This document shows, piece by piece, positions 23,209 through 35,330 of a DNA stretch of 64,000 nt (positions are counted from its first letter, which is position 1; each line of letters starts with the position of its first letter). The stretch comes from Gonocerus acuteangulatus. Taxonomy: Eukaryota > Arthropoda > Insecta > Hemiptera > Coreidae. The notes under the pieces are model-generated. The model made no database searches. It saw nothing but the letters and a program-made list of their open reading frames with translations, and was not told where the DNA came from. The DNA lies in contig OX328124.1 in NCBI GenBank assembly GCA_946811695.1, forward strand, positions 98,814,547-98,878,546, given 5' to 3'. A program made the position numbers and the translations under genes.

Positions 23209-23305
23209 AAAATAATAACTGCTTCTATTTTAATCTTTCGAAATTAGACTAGGGATAAGAACGGAACCGCGCTAAGATGAGGCAGTTCCTGCGAGTCGGA
23301 CTTTT

Positions 23306-24894
23306 ATTCTAATGGAGTTGAGCAATTTGAAACTTAACCCTAATTTATACATTTCACTTTAAATAAATGTAAACATTGTTAAATACATGTCAACTCCGTC
23401 CATCACTTTGACGTAGCATGATCAAAATTGCAATTGTGTATTTTTTTTCGAAAAATGATAGATATATCACCTTAATTTCATACTTGTGTTATACTTGGGT
23501 CAGCTGAAAAGCAAGGTAAATTGTTTATCACTCTTATTCCCAATTCTTATCACTTTTCGTACCTTTGACTAGTTGCTTGTATCAGACGTTGTTGTTTAAA
23601 TTGCCTATTTGCTCGTTGGCCTTGAAACGTGATTATAAGTTGAAAAATTCTTCTGTATGAAATGACAATATCTTTCTTTGCCGTGCTCGTCGGAAGAGAA
23701 GCTGAGACTAAAAGTGTAGCGAAAATTCATTATTTTATTGAGTAGTAGTAAAAAACAATCAAGTGTTTTGTGTGTACAGTTGTATTAAATAACTTTTAAT
23801 ATATTTAACAACTATTTTTTTTTAAAAAAAAGAACCTATTTTTTGCGAATTCACAATTTACCCTTACAAAAAATGTACTGCTTGTCAGACTGCTACGCTT
23901 TCGAAGGGCACGAAAAAGAATTATAATGTCATTTGTATCAAAGAGGAACAACTTTCAACTGAGAATCCGATTTTACGAAGCCTACACACCTTTTACGAAC
24001 AAATCGTTGTACAAACAGGTACTTTGAACAACTATTTCAGCAAGTTAGAAGATGAATTAGAAGTCCAAAATAACATTTTATTCTAAAAAACTTTCAAAGT
24101 TAAAGTTTCAAAATTTTTCAACATAGAATCCAAATCTGCAGAGAAAAAAAGACACCACTTTTGGTAGAAAACCAAAATTGATTTTCCAATCTATCATTAG
24201 AACATTCCATATTTAGCTGTGAAGATTCTATAAAGATTTGAAAAGAAATATTGGGTACTTTTTATGGATGGTGATTTTATTCACACTTTATACGAATAGT
24301 ATGGAAACTAGCTACGAAGGCGCCATTCTTGCAAGTCAAGTGGTTAGCTAGAAATCCTTATTATCTGCCACTTGTTCCGAATGGATTAGGATAAACACAA
24401 GTGGGTATCAATCAGTAAACACATCCTCCGCTGATTAACAGCAGCTTCAGGAGAACTAATTACCCTCCGCTGATTGGTTAATGGTTAAACAGAAATTGAT
24501 TGATCGGTAAATAGTTAATCATAAATGGTTTGATTGGTAAAATACAAACTTACACTTTTTGATAAGTACGATTGTTTTCATCAACCCACGTCTTAAATAT
24601 GTTCTTTTTTTTAGCTCAATCTATTGCAGTAAATCAAAAATGAGACCTCGACATGATAAAAAATGATAATGGAAAAGATAGAGCTACTCAAGTAACATAC
24701 AAGTTTCACCTTACACACATTCTGTAAAACTAACCTTGGCATTTGATTCGAACCCTATGACTACCTCATAGTCATGAATGTAATCATTGATTCACCTCTC
24801 TGAATGACTTATTGAAATCAATATTTGCAGAAATTTCTTCATGTTACCATGATTTTTTTAGAAAGATTTAATGGTTGAGAGAAATTTTCTTACG
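23306..24894. other. no gene recognised
   Basis: AT-rich sequence. A small cluster of repeated TGATTGGTTAAT/TTGATCGGTAAAT-like motifs lies near 24466-24545. Confidence 0.4.
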
Positions 24895-25040
24895 AAGGCC
24901 ATTACGATTAGGCCATTCTGGGCTGACGCACATACATCACAATTAAGAATCAGGACAGACCAATAAACATTAACAGAATGTCTACTGAGTTATCTGTGTC
25001 TTACGGGACAACTTGACAGCTAATCTCTAATGGGAGTCAA
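24895..25040 (+). pseudogene. possible LINE C-terminal relic
   Basis: One frame reads PLRLGHSGLTHIHHN followed by several stops. LINE ORF2 proteins commonly carry an LR.GH..LTH motif before a zinc knuckle. The match is short and the rest is not recognisable. Confidence 0.28.
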
Positions 25041-25675
25041 TATTTAGACCAAATTTTCATTTACAATTTATACAATACAGAAAAAATTGAAATACAAAAT
25101 TAACAATAGCGCCACCCGTTAATTTGTTCTTTATACTTTCAACCCAATAAAATTAACCAGAATTAAAACAACTTTTTCTTCTTATTTTGAAACAAAGTTT
25201 ACATGAATGTAATGCTCATCTGTTAAGATTTTCTCGTCAGTCAGTCATTTTTGAGGTGCCTAAGTGATAAAGAAACTTGAAGCCACTTTTTAGCTGGTAG
25301 GATGTTAATTATTATAATTAATTAATTAAAATATAAACGTTGATTTTGTTGATTACAAACATTAAAAACTTCTCTCCGATATCAATTTTGGTTTGTTAAG
25401 TATATTTATAATAAACGATTTTATTTTCATTTCAAAATTGTATTTAATGTTATTTATTATCTCTATTGGTACAAATGTTACTACATTAAGGCGACTAAAC
25501 GTAACGAAAATATAATATTTTCACCAATGCAAAAAGATTTAATGCTTTTAAGCAACATATGATCAGCGTATAAAATAAAGTCTGCAGTCTCCAGTGCATT
25601 AGTAACTTTACATTCAACACAATTTTGAACCTACCTATCATTCCGAAGATAGAAGCGACCCAGAAATATATGCAG
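25041..25675. other. no gene recognised
   Basis: AT-rich DNA with no supported features. Confidence 0.4.
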
Positions 25676-25791
25676 AATGCATAGAGTGTTCAGGAAAAAT
25701 GCAGGAAAACCATCTGCTCTGTTTGTTTATGCGTCAGATAATGAAACAATAAATATCGTGTACCATTAAGTACTACAATGCATAGAGTGTT
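25676..25791 (+). mobile_element. Helitron helicase 3' fragment between 15-bp direct repeats
   Basis: Positions 25704-25779 match 30045-30120 of the Helitron base for base (76 bp). They cover the last codons of its ORF (GKPSALFVYASDNETINIVYH, with G from the upstream codon) and the stop. The block is flanked by identical 15-bp repeats AATGCATAGAGTGTT at 25676-25690 and 25777-25791. It has no Helitron terminus and no poly(A). It looks like a captured or copied fragment placed with a target duplication. Confidence 0.75.
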
Positions 25792-26944
25792 TATAGACGA
25801 CAACTAAATGTTTATTAGGGAGACAATAAGGCTAAGGTTAACATTGCTTAGGTGCGTCCTCCACATAGCGCCTAACTGGAAATATATACCAATTCAAAAA
25901 CAAAAGAAATAAATAATAATAATAATGAATTTATCCCAGGAGACTGAGGGGAAAACCCCCAATAATAATAATATAAACGTAATACAAATTCTCCCGGTAG
26001 CAGAGTATTAAAATCAAGTTCAGAGAATATCAGTGCTTTTTGAATTATTATGTGACTTTGACAAGTAACTTGAAGAAGATAAAAACAATGTTTTACCCTT
26101 AAACAATTCATTAATCTGTTATAGTAAAAAATGTACCAAAAATGATTGAATAATTCAACCTGGGTCTGTCTTTTATTAAGTAGGTACTTTAACATGTAGG
26201 TCTCTAATTTATTACATAGAAGTATTATTTCTTGTTTCTATAATTTTATGCGACAACTTTTTAGGTTGAGCTAATTTTAACATTCTCAACATACTTTTAA
26301 TGCATTGAGCAAATAAACTAAAAAAAAAAAAAAAAAAAACTGTTTATAACCGTTATAAAGAATGTTGGAAAGAGCTGCGTGACTCAGCCAGGACCATAAT
26401 AAACGCCTGGACTCAGCCCAAATATTTTCCCTTGGTGAAAAATAGTGAGGCTTTTGACCTGCACAGATTCAGCTCGAATCAAATACAAATCTATAGGAAA
26501 ATATAAAGTTTTTGAATTATTCACCAGCGAAAGTATTGAATATTCAATTAGTTGGAGGGGTCATAATTAAGTTTAGGATTAGCCATAAAACTCTCAAGAA
26601 GTTCTTCAAACTTTCTTATTTTTTAATCAACTTAACCGTGGTTTTTATAACCGAACAATGAATTACAAAATAATACAACCTTTTGTTACATTTTCCCTTC
26701 CAAGGGGAATAAATTAGAGATTTTCCTTTTGTTTTTAATTTTTTTTGTGCGAGTATATGATATGTCTAAGAGATAAGGTGTATCTAATTTTTATAAATAT
26801 CAATGAAAAGGTCATTATTGTTACTATAATCTGAATAATGTTTTGTTTGTTGTCAGAAGGATAATGTAAAGTGAAAACTAAGGATGGTGTTAATCAACTT
26901 TTAGTCAGATGTTTAACAAAACGAAATATTCGAAACATAAAAAT
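25792..26944. other. no gene recognised
   Basis: AT-rich sequence with a poly(A) tract at about 26320-26339. The 107-codon minus-strand ORF at 25872-26195 has no recognisable domain. Confidence 0.4.
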
Positions 26945-27204
26945 AACCGACTCGTAGGAACAGCGTCATCTTAGCGCGTTTCTTTGCATCTCAGAATAGA
27001 AATAAACACTTCTTTTGTTTATATAACATCAAAAAAGTCAGCACACGCCAAAAACACCTCTCGAAAAAAATTCATGTGCGTATAAAGAAAAAAATTTGGT
27101 GGGGGGAAGAGGAATTTAACGGAGGGGGGCTGAGAGCATTTGAAATGTATGGAATACTAAAAATCTAGAACTTGCAATAGTTAGCCAATTTCGCTATTAC
27201 ACCA

Positions 27205-27239
<35 letters not shown>

Positions 27240-27740
27240 CTGAACTAAGTATCTTAAAACTGTTCATGTCTGTTAATAAACTTATTTGTTTCTAATATTT
27301 CCTTAACTCGAAATATTTTCATAAATTTAAAACGTGTAGCAAATATTTCAAATGTCTTCAACGGTTTAGAATACCCAGAATAACAAAACTTATTTAGAAA
27401 AAAACAGTTTTATCCACTTTCCTCAAAAACGTTTACAGATATTGACTTGAAAATTCAATTCCAATTCAATGCTTCCATTCGTTTCCTAACGTTAGAAAAG
27501 ATACAAAACTATTTTCATTCTTGCAAACTTCGGCCATTAAACAGTGTTCTGGGAGGCGGATTTTACTAGGTAATGAACTTTTCCTTTTAAATTAGACAAA
27601 GTATATTTGTACCAAATTTCATCAAAATAAGACCATTTTTAATCCTGTGAGAGAGTGAACAGACAAATATAAACATATACAAATACCGTTATTGTAATCG
27701 ATGGGTTCTAAAACGTGAAATTTTCTAGTTGCCACTTATT
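26945..27740 (-). mobile_element. decayed R1 copy D with nested MITE
   Basis: On the minus strand it ends with CGCGCTAAGATGACGC...GAGTCGGTTATTT (near 26945-26980), like the R1 3' terminus. R1 internal and left-end blocks follow at 27238-27740 (ACAGACATGAACAG, then ACGTTTTAGAACCC and CTAGAAAATTTCACG). The hAT-like MITE at 27075-27208 and a short TA tract interrupt it. Confidence 0.55.
27075..27208 (+). mobile_element. hAT-like MITE, truncated copy
   Basis: It has the GGGGGGCTGAGA block, then ATACTAAAAATCTAGA, TAGTTAGCCAAT and CGCTATTACACC, in the same order as the copy at 1995. It breaks off at a (TA)n run. Confidence 0.65.
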
Positions 27741-28780
27741 TTTTTATTTTTATTTTTTTTTTTGCAATACAATAAGAAACACTTTCATTTTTTCCCATGT
27801 CAAAACCTTAACTAATTTTAGAACAGTTTTCGTTTTTGCGTTTTCCGATAAACGATTCAATTTCTCTGATTGTTTATTCAACGGCAGCCGCTTCATAGGT
27901 AGACATCATCTATTGTAAATGGATTTTGAGCTCAATCATTCACAATCATTCTTTGTTTTATCAAGAGAGAACCGAGGCTGCCAGATATTAAAACAAGAGC
28001 GTAGTAAGAGTAGCAGAATAAAGGGAGGTAACAATGATCGATGTTAGAGCTAATGGTGGAGTGCTTGCTCCCTCGGGAATCTAACTGATCCTGTAGGACA
28101 GGCGAGCTAGAGGATTGGGCCAGCTTAGGCAGCGGAGGCTGTCAAGAAACATTATTATTATTTTTTTATTCATTATTAAAATTCAACTGTCAAAAAAAAC
28201 TTTTATTTTATAAGTTAAAAAATAACTGTTAAATAAATTAAAAAAAAAAACTTTTATTTAAAAGTTTTAAGAGTAAAGGTTATTAAGGAACTTCTAAAAT
28301 TAGGAAAATAAAAGTTAACATTTTTTTTTTTTTTTTTTCAGTGTGAAATAAAAGTTTTAAGTATTTAAATCAAGAATTTTAGGATTGAATAAGAAATATA
28401 TGTGAAATGTTCTTTCTTTAAAAATTTATTTACTGAAATATATTTGTTGATACCAAAAAAAAAAATAAAAAAACACTGGCAGCATTAATTTATTCCTTGA
28501 ACTTTTTTCTATTAATTATTTCAATAACAATTACTTAAAAACTTTTATTTTTCAAGTTGAATAATAACAATTTAAAAAAAAAAATTAAAAAAGTTTAAAC
28601 CCGAAAATTTATTTTATAACTTTTACTTTTTCAAAATGAAAATATAAGTAAAATTCAATAAATACTTTTTAAAAATAAAAGTTAACAATTATTTTCGACC
28701 CCTAAAATATGTATTAATGTATCATATAGTAATATTAGACTTCGTTTATGAATGTATCATTTACATGTTGTGTATGTATA
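27741..28780. other. AT-rich region with degenerate AACTTTTA repeats
   Basis: No gene. From about 28190 to 28700 the motif ACTTTTATTT and its complement AAATAAAAGT recur at irregular spacing, several times as small inverted pairs. Poly(T) lies at about 28321-28339. Confidence 0.45.
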
Positions 28781-29084
28781 TCTATTATATAAAATTGAAT
28801 CGCTAAATGTGTTGGTAAGCGCAAATCTCGAGAACAACTGAACCGATTTCGCTAATTCTTTTTTTATAATATTCCTTGAACTACGAGGATGGTTCTTACG
28901 GAGAGAAAAATTTAAAAAATTGCCTGAAAAAGTCTAAAAACAACCCTTTTCGGGTCTTTTGTCACTTACTTAACGCAAATTCATTTTTAAATAAAAACAT
29001 AAGTTCTCAATTATAATATTTTTAACAGTTAACGTATTAGGTTATTTGTAGTTGTTGTATTAGGTGTTAATAATTAGAGCATGT

Positions 29085-29271
29085 GGAGGCCCGGGGACAG
29101 TGATTCTTAAGGCTTGAGAATTGAGGGTTCAATTCCCACTATAGGGTGGGGGCTTTTCTTTAGAAAAAAGGAAGGCATCAGCCCTATCCTGGCTAAAAGG
29201 GTGGTAACCTATAGATAACCCGTCCTAAAATTCGTATTTAATAATAATGGACGTTAAAATTTAAATAAATA
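29085..29271 (+). repeat. SINE family B, full-length copy in Helitron
   Basis: A tRNA-like head with the B-box GGTTCAATTCCCA (29127-29139) is followed by a GGCTTTTCTTTAG linker, AAGGCATCAGCCC, GGGTGGTAACCTATAGAT and an AT-rich tail ending in AAATAAATA. Imperfect 9-bp flanks AGAGCATGT (29076-29084) and AGAACATGT (29272-29280) look like a target duplication. It was probably transcribed by RNA polymerase III and mobilised by a LINE. Confidence 0.75.
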
Positions 29272-29699
29272 AGAACATGTAATCACTAGGTGACAATAGA
29301 ATCACATGTTAAAGATGTAATTTAAATTAATTTATATTTGCGTTAACGAAGTAAAAAAGACTACACTTTTTTATATTCCCATACAAAAGATTCGTAATAA
29401 AATTTAAAGGTCAATTTGAGCTCTAATACCATACCATTAAGTTTAAGTGTTAGTTGAGGGGTTCTGGGAAGGCAAAACAATTGACTGATATTAGTATCGT
29501 ATAAATATTAATGTCAATATTTATACGATGGTAACATTATTCAAAAACAAATTGACTATGGTAAAATGTAAATTGTCTGTGGTAAAATGTCACTTGAAAT
29601 GTAAACATCTCTTTGCTTTGCATCTATAATATTACTAAATCTAAAAGCCACAAATTTCTATAAAATTATTAAAGCGTTTGTGTTTGTGACTTACTAAAT

Positions 29700-30110
29700 A
29701 TGCCTCCTATAAGGCGGCGGACAAATTTAGGCAGAAGAACCCGAAATGCAAGGCATCAAATTAATTATCAATCTAATCGTACTGCCCAGGATCGTGAAGA
29801 TCGCAATGAACGTGAAAGAATTTGCTTAAGACAGACCCATGAAGCCCGACATTCGACTAATACTGGTGCAAGTTTGAATCGAGCTGCTGTGAATTTATTA
29901 CAGTGCCTGCAGCTGTGTTGCTATTGGACCTATGAACTCAGTTCGACTATAAACAAATCCCAGGGCACATTAAGTGTTTGTGGTATTAATCTAGAAAACC
30001 CATGTTTCTCGCATGGTCAATTGTATGTTTCCTGTTTCCGTGTTGGAAAACCATCTGCTCTGTTTGTTTATGCGTCAGATAATGAAACAATAAATATCGT
30101 GTACCATTAA
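29700..30110 (+). pseudogene. Helitron Rep/helicase ORF, internally deleted
   Basis: The 136-codon ORF joins two ends of a Helitron protein. Residues 1 to about 63 (MPPIRRRTNLGRRTRNARHQ...) are the basic start typical of insect Helitron Rep-helicases. From about residue 83 the sequence INKSQGTLSVCGINLENP and GQLYVSCFRVGKPSA corresponds to the C-terminus of a Pif1-type SF1 helicase. There motif VI normally reads like Y.A.SRV; here it is YVSCFRV, with S replaced by F. The whole Rep HUH domain and most helicase motifs are missing, so the product cannot transpose. The ATG lies 59 bp into the conserved 5' untranslated part and is taken as the original start. Confidence 0.85.
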
Positions 30111-30414
30111 GTACTACAATAAAATAAAAGAATAAGTAAAAATAAAATGAAATATAATAAGTAGGTATCATAATAATAAATCTGATATTGGAATTTTCAT
30201 TGTGATTTTTAGTGACTATTAAAAGAATTATAAGTGTTTCATAATTTTTATTTTTTGACATACTGTAATTGTTGACTTATTCAGTTTCGTTTTTCTTTTC
30301 TTTTTTTTTTTATCTTATTAGCTGACCCGGTGTCCCAAATAGCAGAATAAGTATTAAACAAAAAAAATTAAAGAATCGACTGTTAGGCGGTACGAAGTTC
30401 GCCGGGTCAGCTAG

Positions 30415-30904
30415 TACATTATACAAAATGCCATATATTAATACAATATAGACATGAGATTATAATATATACTGATACATTATATCGGTAAATTTTACAA
30501 ATTAAATTAATTTAATAGAATAATTAAATTTTGAATTTTAATGAATAGAGTTTCCCGCCATATATATCTTGTATTATAAAGTATCTTTTATAATAATAAA
30601 ACTGAATAGGTTAAAGATTACATTAATGTATATACGGGTAACGTAAGAATAATTTTTATATATATAGATAATTAATGGTAAACGATGGTTATTTATCATT
30701 TCCTTTAAAAGAGCTCTTTATAAAGAGCTTCTGGATGGTAAAATTAAATAAAAATTTCATAGGGAAGATATAAGTTTATTGACAGATACATAATTTTATA
30801 TATTTTTATACATTACCGTAATGTATAAGGCTTATTTTGGATGAATTTTAAAAGTCTTAAAAAATATTCACCTCCTATAAAGACGAAGCCGTAAACACTG
30901 ATTT
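30415..30904. other. AT-rich DNA, no gene
   Basis: No supported feature apart from a small perfect hairpin AGCTCTTTATAAAGAGCT at about 30712. Confidence 0.5.
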
Positions 30905-31095
30905 CTTCACTTTATTTTTTTTTTATTTTTTTACGGCGCATCTACATCTAGGTCATTACCGCCGATATCCAGGGTGCAGCGAGGAATTTTCCCAGAGAGC
31001 CCTGATATGAGAAAATTTCTGCCGGAGGTGGGAATCGAACCCACCATCTCCTGCTTATGAATCCAAGACGCTAGCCAATAGACCACGGGAGACCC
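30905..31095 (-). repeat. SINE family A
   Basis: The minus strand starts GGGGTCTCCCGTGGTCTA (A-box TGGTCTATTGG), followed by the B-box GGTTCGATTCC, a GGCAGAAATTTTCTC body and the tail GGCG...GATGCGCCGT followed by A-rich sequence (poly(T) here on the plus strand). The head is tRNA-derived, resembling a Glu- or Asp-type A-box, but the anticodon arm is too altered to identify the tRNA. Confidence 0.85.
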
Positions 31096-31599
31096 CAACA
31101 GAAACTATACGTGATTGTTTAAATCTCATGTTACCGATGTATATGTAATTAGCCAATTGAAGTGTAGCTTACAATATAATCAATTTTAAGAACTCTGAAA
31201 AGAAAAAAATGCTGAAGGATGTAGAAGTATTTAATTCGTTTTTAGTGCGTAATATAAGTGTATATACCTATTTGTAATTACTAAAAAAAAAAAGTCAGTA
31301 CAAATACTTTTTTCTTTAAGTTGCTTAGTTTTTGTTATTTATTTTCGAATTATAGCCTATGTATTATTTTTTATGACCATATGTATTATTTTTATGTAAA
31401 TAATAGATGCCAAACGTTACTACTTAAATGTTCCAAAGATTTAAAAAAAATTTTCCCAATTTTTATCTATTATGTCCAAATATTTGTGTGTCTACAACAT
31501 TTGTTTGTTGGATACACTAAAAACTATGGGGATCTCAAAAACATTGAAAAACACCAAAAAATAATTTTGTCGCCCTAAAAGTAAATTATTACGCACTGT

Positions 31600-31676
31600 G
31601 CGCCGGTGGGAATCGAACCCACCATCTCCCGCTTATGAATCTAAGACGCTAGCCACAAGACCAAGGGAGTCCCGCA
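31600..31676 (-). repeat. SINE family A, head only
   Basis: Only the tRNA-like part remains, with the B-box GGTTCGATTCC and an intact GCTAGCGTCTTAG-like A-box to anticodon region. Body and tail are absent. Confidence 0.75.
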
Positions 31677-32130
31677 AGGCAGCAGTATGAACAATTCTAA
31701 TTCTAATTATTTTATTTTTATTACAATTATTTTTTTTAATAGATAAATTTGAATTAATAAATTTTGAATATATTTATATTTTATCAAGACTTTGGTTATT
31801 ATATAATCTTTGGTTTTCTGGCTGGGAATAAGCTTTTAGGAATTCTAAACATGCTTTGGTTGTTCTAAAACCAGAGTGTCCTCGAATGCCTCCAGCTATA
31901 GAAGGCTTTGTGTTCTATTTCAGATTTAGGCTCATCAGTTTTTTTATAGTCCTCTATTTCTATCTTATTTCTCACATCTGTCTCCAAGTTACTATGTTCA
32001 TAAATCATTGTAGCAGGCTCAAAATTTTAAATTATCGTAAAAACTTTAGTGATACACGCGTCAGTATACTTAACCTACTGAATTTTAAGATACTCTAGTT
32101 TATTTAAACGCTGACTCGACTTACATGGCC
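31677..32130. other. no gene recognised
   Basis: AT-rich sequence. The 80-codon ORF from 31856 has no recognisable domain. Confidence 0.4.
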
Positions 32131-32250
32131 ATAAGTCCGGTAATACCTCCAGGTTACCACAGTTTTAATTATGTACAACAAATCAACTTCATCAAGTAGA
32201 ATTTGAACCTTCGCCTCAACAACGACAGATTACCCAACCAACCGCATATA
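32131..32250 (-). repeat. tRNA-headed SINE fragment
   Basis: On the minus strand GAAGGTTCAAATTCTAC supplies a B-box-like element after a GGTTGGGTAATCTG A-box-like stretch. The distal part contains AGTCCGGTAATA, as in the tail of the SINE at 34092. A similar head piece lies at 33060-33112. Confidence 0.45.
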
Positions 32251-32567
32251 TATGATGGCCCCAAAATAGTGTTTAAGCTTCAAAGTAAATAAAAGATATT
32301 CGATTCTAAGCAGAAAAGTACTTATCAAAATGGGTCCAGGAAAGCTTACTGGAGGTGCTGGAGCGAAAGAACGAGCTAAAACCACGTTGTTTTTTTTGTA
32401 CTCCAAATCCCGTTAACTACTTAACATGTTGTTAGAAGATACAGCTACAAATAAATGTTGTAGGCCAATGATGAATTGAATGATGAATGCTGATGGGATA
32501 TTTTTTGCTCAGAATGGAAACTCCTAAAAGTCCCTAGAAGCTTAAACACTACTTTGGGCCACCCTAT
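32251..32567. mobile_element. MITE with mariner-like ends
   Basis: Inverted ends share GTGTTTAAGCTT and read GATGGCCCCAAAATA on the left and, inverted, GGGTGGCCCAAAGTA on the right, next to TA dinucleotides. A GGGTGGCCCAAA-type terminus with TA flanks suggests the Tc1/mariner group. The interior of about 270 bp is non-coding. Confidence 0.6.
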
Positions 32568-33059
32568 ATATTGGGTTTCTGGACACGTAAAAATGTTTCA
32601 GGAATTATTTTTGGAAGTAATCATGGTAAATGCGAGGAAAACTAGAAACAAAATAGATATTACATTTTTAAATTATGATTTTTTATTTAAAAGTTCGGGG
32701 TTGTAATGAATTTCTTTTTGATTAGGTTTCCGGTATGTTTAACAATAAAATGAGTTTACCAACATAAAATTTAGTTTATATTTAATTATTTTCTCTTATC
32801 ACGCTATCAGAATTAAGGCGTAAAATAAAATTGTATGCGGGTAAATTACCCGGTATGATATCCATTAAACGCATTGCACATCCATGAAGTTTGATTTATG
32901 ACTATTGGATACAAATTATTACGTATTATTCTCTCATCTGGAATTTTCATGGACTTATATAACTTAATGGTTAAAGGAGAGTGTGGTTTCTACTTAAAAT
33001 CGTCGAGGAGTAAATTGCAGTTATCACGCATTATAATCATAAAATAAAAATCAACGTCA
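32568..33059. other. no gene recognised
   Basis: AT-rich DNA without supported features. Confidence 0.4.
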
Positions 33060-33380
<321 letters not shown>

Positions 33381-33408
33381 CGTATATATATATATATAAA
33401 GTCAGATA

Positions 33409-33645
<237 letters not shown>

Positions 33646-34091
33646 ATACAGAGAGAAATGGAAAATGAGAGGTCGATTCTTGGCAAGGATCTTCCCCTTT
33701 CAAGTTTGTAAGAGACAACATTGTCTCGGAGCTTATTACCAGTTAAGGAGTAATTTTCTACTCAATTACCTAATTGTATTAGGTAACTCTTACCCAAAAG
33801 TGGCTACCACCTGTGTAGCGTGAACGTAATATAGTAATATTAATGCACAAATACCTATATGTACATTTGTGTGTGCTAAGTCTTAATAACCTTTTCTGTG
33901 CATATTTTTCTATTCATAGATTCTATGTCAAATATGTAGTTTTTCCTTGTTTGAAAAATTGTTTTTTCTTTCTGATATCACGTTTCAATTTAAAGGTTAC
34001 CTACCATAATAATTTCAATGCATCTGCTCTCGATTTACAGTTTTAAATCAACCAGAATTTAGAATAATCTATATAATTTAAAAAACAAATC
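33646..34091. other. no gene recognised
   Basis: No supported features. Confidence 0.4.
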
Positions 34092-34368
34092 AGTCCGGTA
34101 ATATACCACGAGGGCCCAGTGCGGCAGATACTGATGAGGTATCTGTTCTTGACCATATGGCACACTAGGGATACAGTGTGATCAGTAGTAAGCTCCATTC
34201 ATAAATTAATTAAGGCCGAGTTGACCAAGGGGTGGTCCAATTCAGCCATCCAACTCACGAACGAAGACACCAGAAGATAAAATATTTGGTACGCTGGAGC
34301 TATTAACTCTGGTCCTACAGCATATAAGTTGAGTGGTCTATCGCTGAGCTAACCTCACCCCCAAATAT
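34092..34368 (-). repeat. SINE family C
   Basis: The minus strand begins GGGGGTGAGGTTAGCTCAG, with a classical tRNA A-box (TTAGCTCAGCGATAGA) and a degraded B-box (GAGTTAATAGCTCC). The body contains GATCACACTGTATCCC and TAGTGTGCC, which can fold as CACACT...AGTGTG, and the tail has GGGCCCTCGTGG and ATTACCGGACT. A tail-only relative is at 36444. Confidence 0.7.
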
Positions 34369-35330
34369 AAATTTAATAAATTCTTATAACACGTTAAGCG
34401 ATAAACCTCCTTGCAGAAAGCTTGAAAGTAATTTTAAACAGATTGTATTTATTTTATAGTTTTTATTACAAATCCGGCAACAGAAACCTAAACCTAGATA
34501 AGGATAGTTCATCTGATATTCTAAATGAACTAAATAGTGTTCTAGTACGTGTTGATTGAGCTTGATAAGTTTCCTGATAACTTCAGTTCATAACTAAAGC
34601 CCAAGTTTATGCATCTACGGGATCGTATTCCACTAACTTTGATATTATAAATACAATTATTAGTTGGGTCTATAGCAGTAATGGAATATGTTCTACGCTA
34701 TGGAATTTATGTGCAATAAGAAAATCCAATTCATAACTAGAAATGAAAATTATAATTTAGTATGACGGTGAATAGAAGTGATGAATGAATAAATAACAGT
34801 GTAACCATTAACATTTCATATTGTTATAAGTTTATTATTTCTAAAAATAGTACTTACAGGATCATAAAACTCATAAAGCGTTTATTTTCCGTTGACCACT
34901 GTAGCAGTTGATTCTTTGCTTTTATAAATTTTATTGAAATTTGGCATTAAATATCTCTGTCTAAAATTGAAGGTCGATATCGTTAGCCAAGAGATCCTGT
35001 CAACATACACACAGATTGTCTGGAATATTCGTCCAAAAAAAAAACTTCTACGGGCTTTAATAGTCTACCAATTACAGTTTAAGTATTTTGAGCTGGACAA
35101 TGGAACACAACCGGGTTCAAAAACAATTGAAAAAAATCTATAATTTTGGCTCCCTGTGCTCTAATAGGACGGCTTCAGTTATAAATTTGATTTCTTTAAA
35201 ATTGACAGATTTTATTTATAAAGTTGTTCTCTTGACAATGCTTGTTACTTTTTTCGTATCGGTTCTAGCAAAGGAGAATTACACCTTAATTGGGAGATAA
35301 TCAGTAGAAAATAGTTAGAAAGCCTGATGA
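34369..35330. other. no gene recognised
   Basis: AT-rich sequence. Two overlapping short ORFs (34934-35300) show no domain. Confidence 0.4.

Larger units (their letters stand above)
21400..23305 (+). mobile_element. R1 repeat, copy B (most complete)
   Basis: The copy begins TTTTAGCGCGGTTCC with a 5' hairpin (GGTTCCTCCCT...AGGGAGGAACC), then TTGATACAATGAAACAATCC, GACTAGAAAATTTCGCG, the (TA)n tract, and two related internal sub-blocks. It ends with GGAACCGCGCTAAG and the GCAGTTCCTGC hairpin. The first 13 bases (TTAGCGCGGTTCC) are the inverse of the subterminal GGAACCGCGCTAA. It is almost identical to copy A over 4051-5881, including the Penelope-like insertion, so the two share a recent ancestor that already carried that insertion. 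Confidence 0.8.
28781..30414 (+). mobile_element. Helitron, non-autonomous (internally deleted)
   Basis: It begins TCTATTATATAAAATTG at 28781 after a host A. It ends with a GGCG-N10-CGCC hairpin, GGGTCAG and CTAG at 30411-30414, followed by a host T: the TC...CTRR ends and A/T insertion site of a canonical Helitron. The block AACTGAACCGATTTCGC in the 5' region is typical of Helitron 5' ends in insects, from general knowledge. A family-B SINE lies inside (29085-29271), and only a chimeric ORF remains (29700-30110). TTAGCTGACCCGG at 30328 is an inverted copy of the terminal CCGGGTCAGCTA. Confidence 0.88.
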
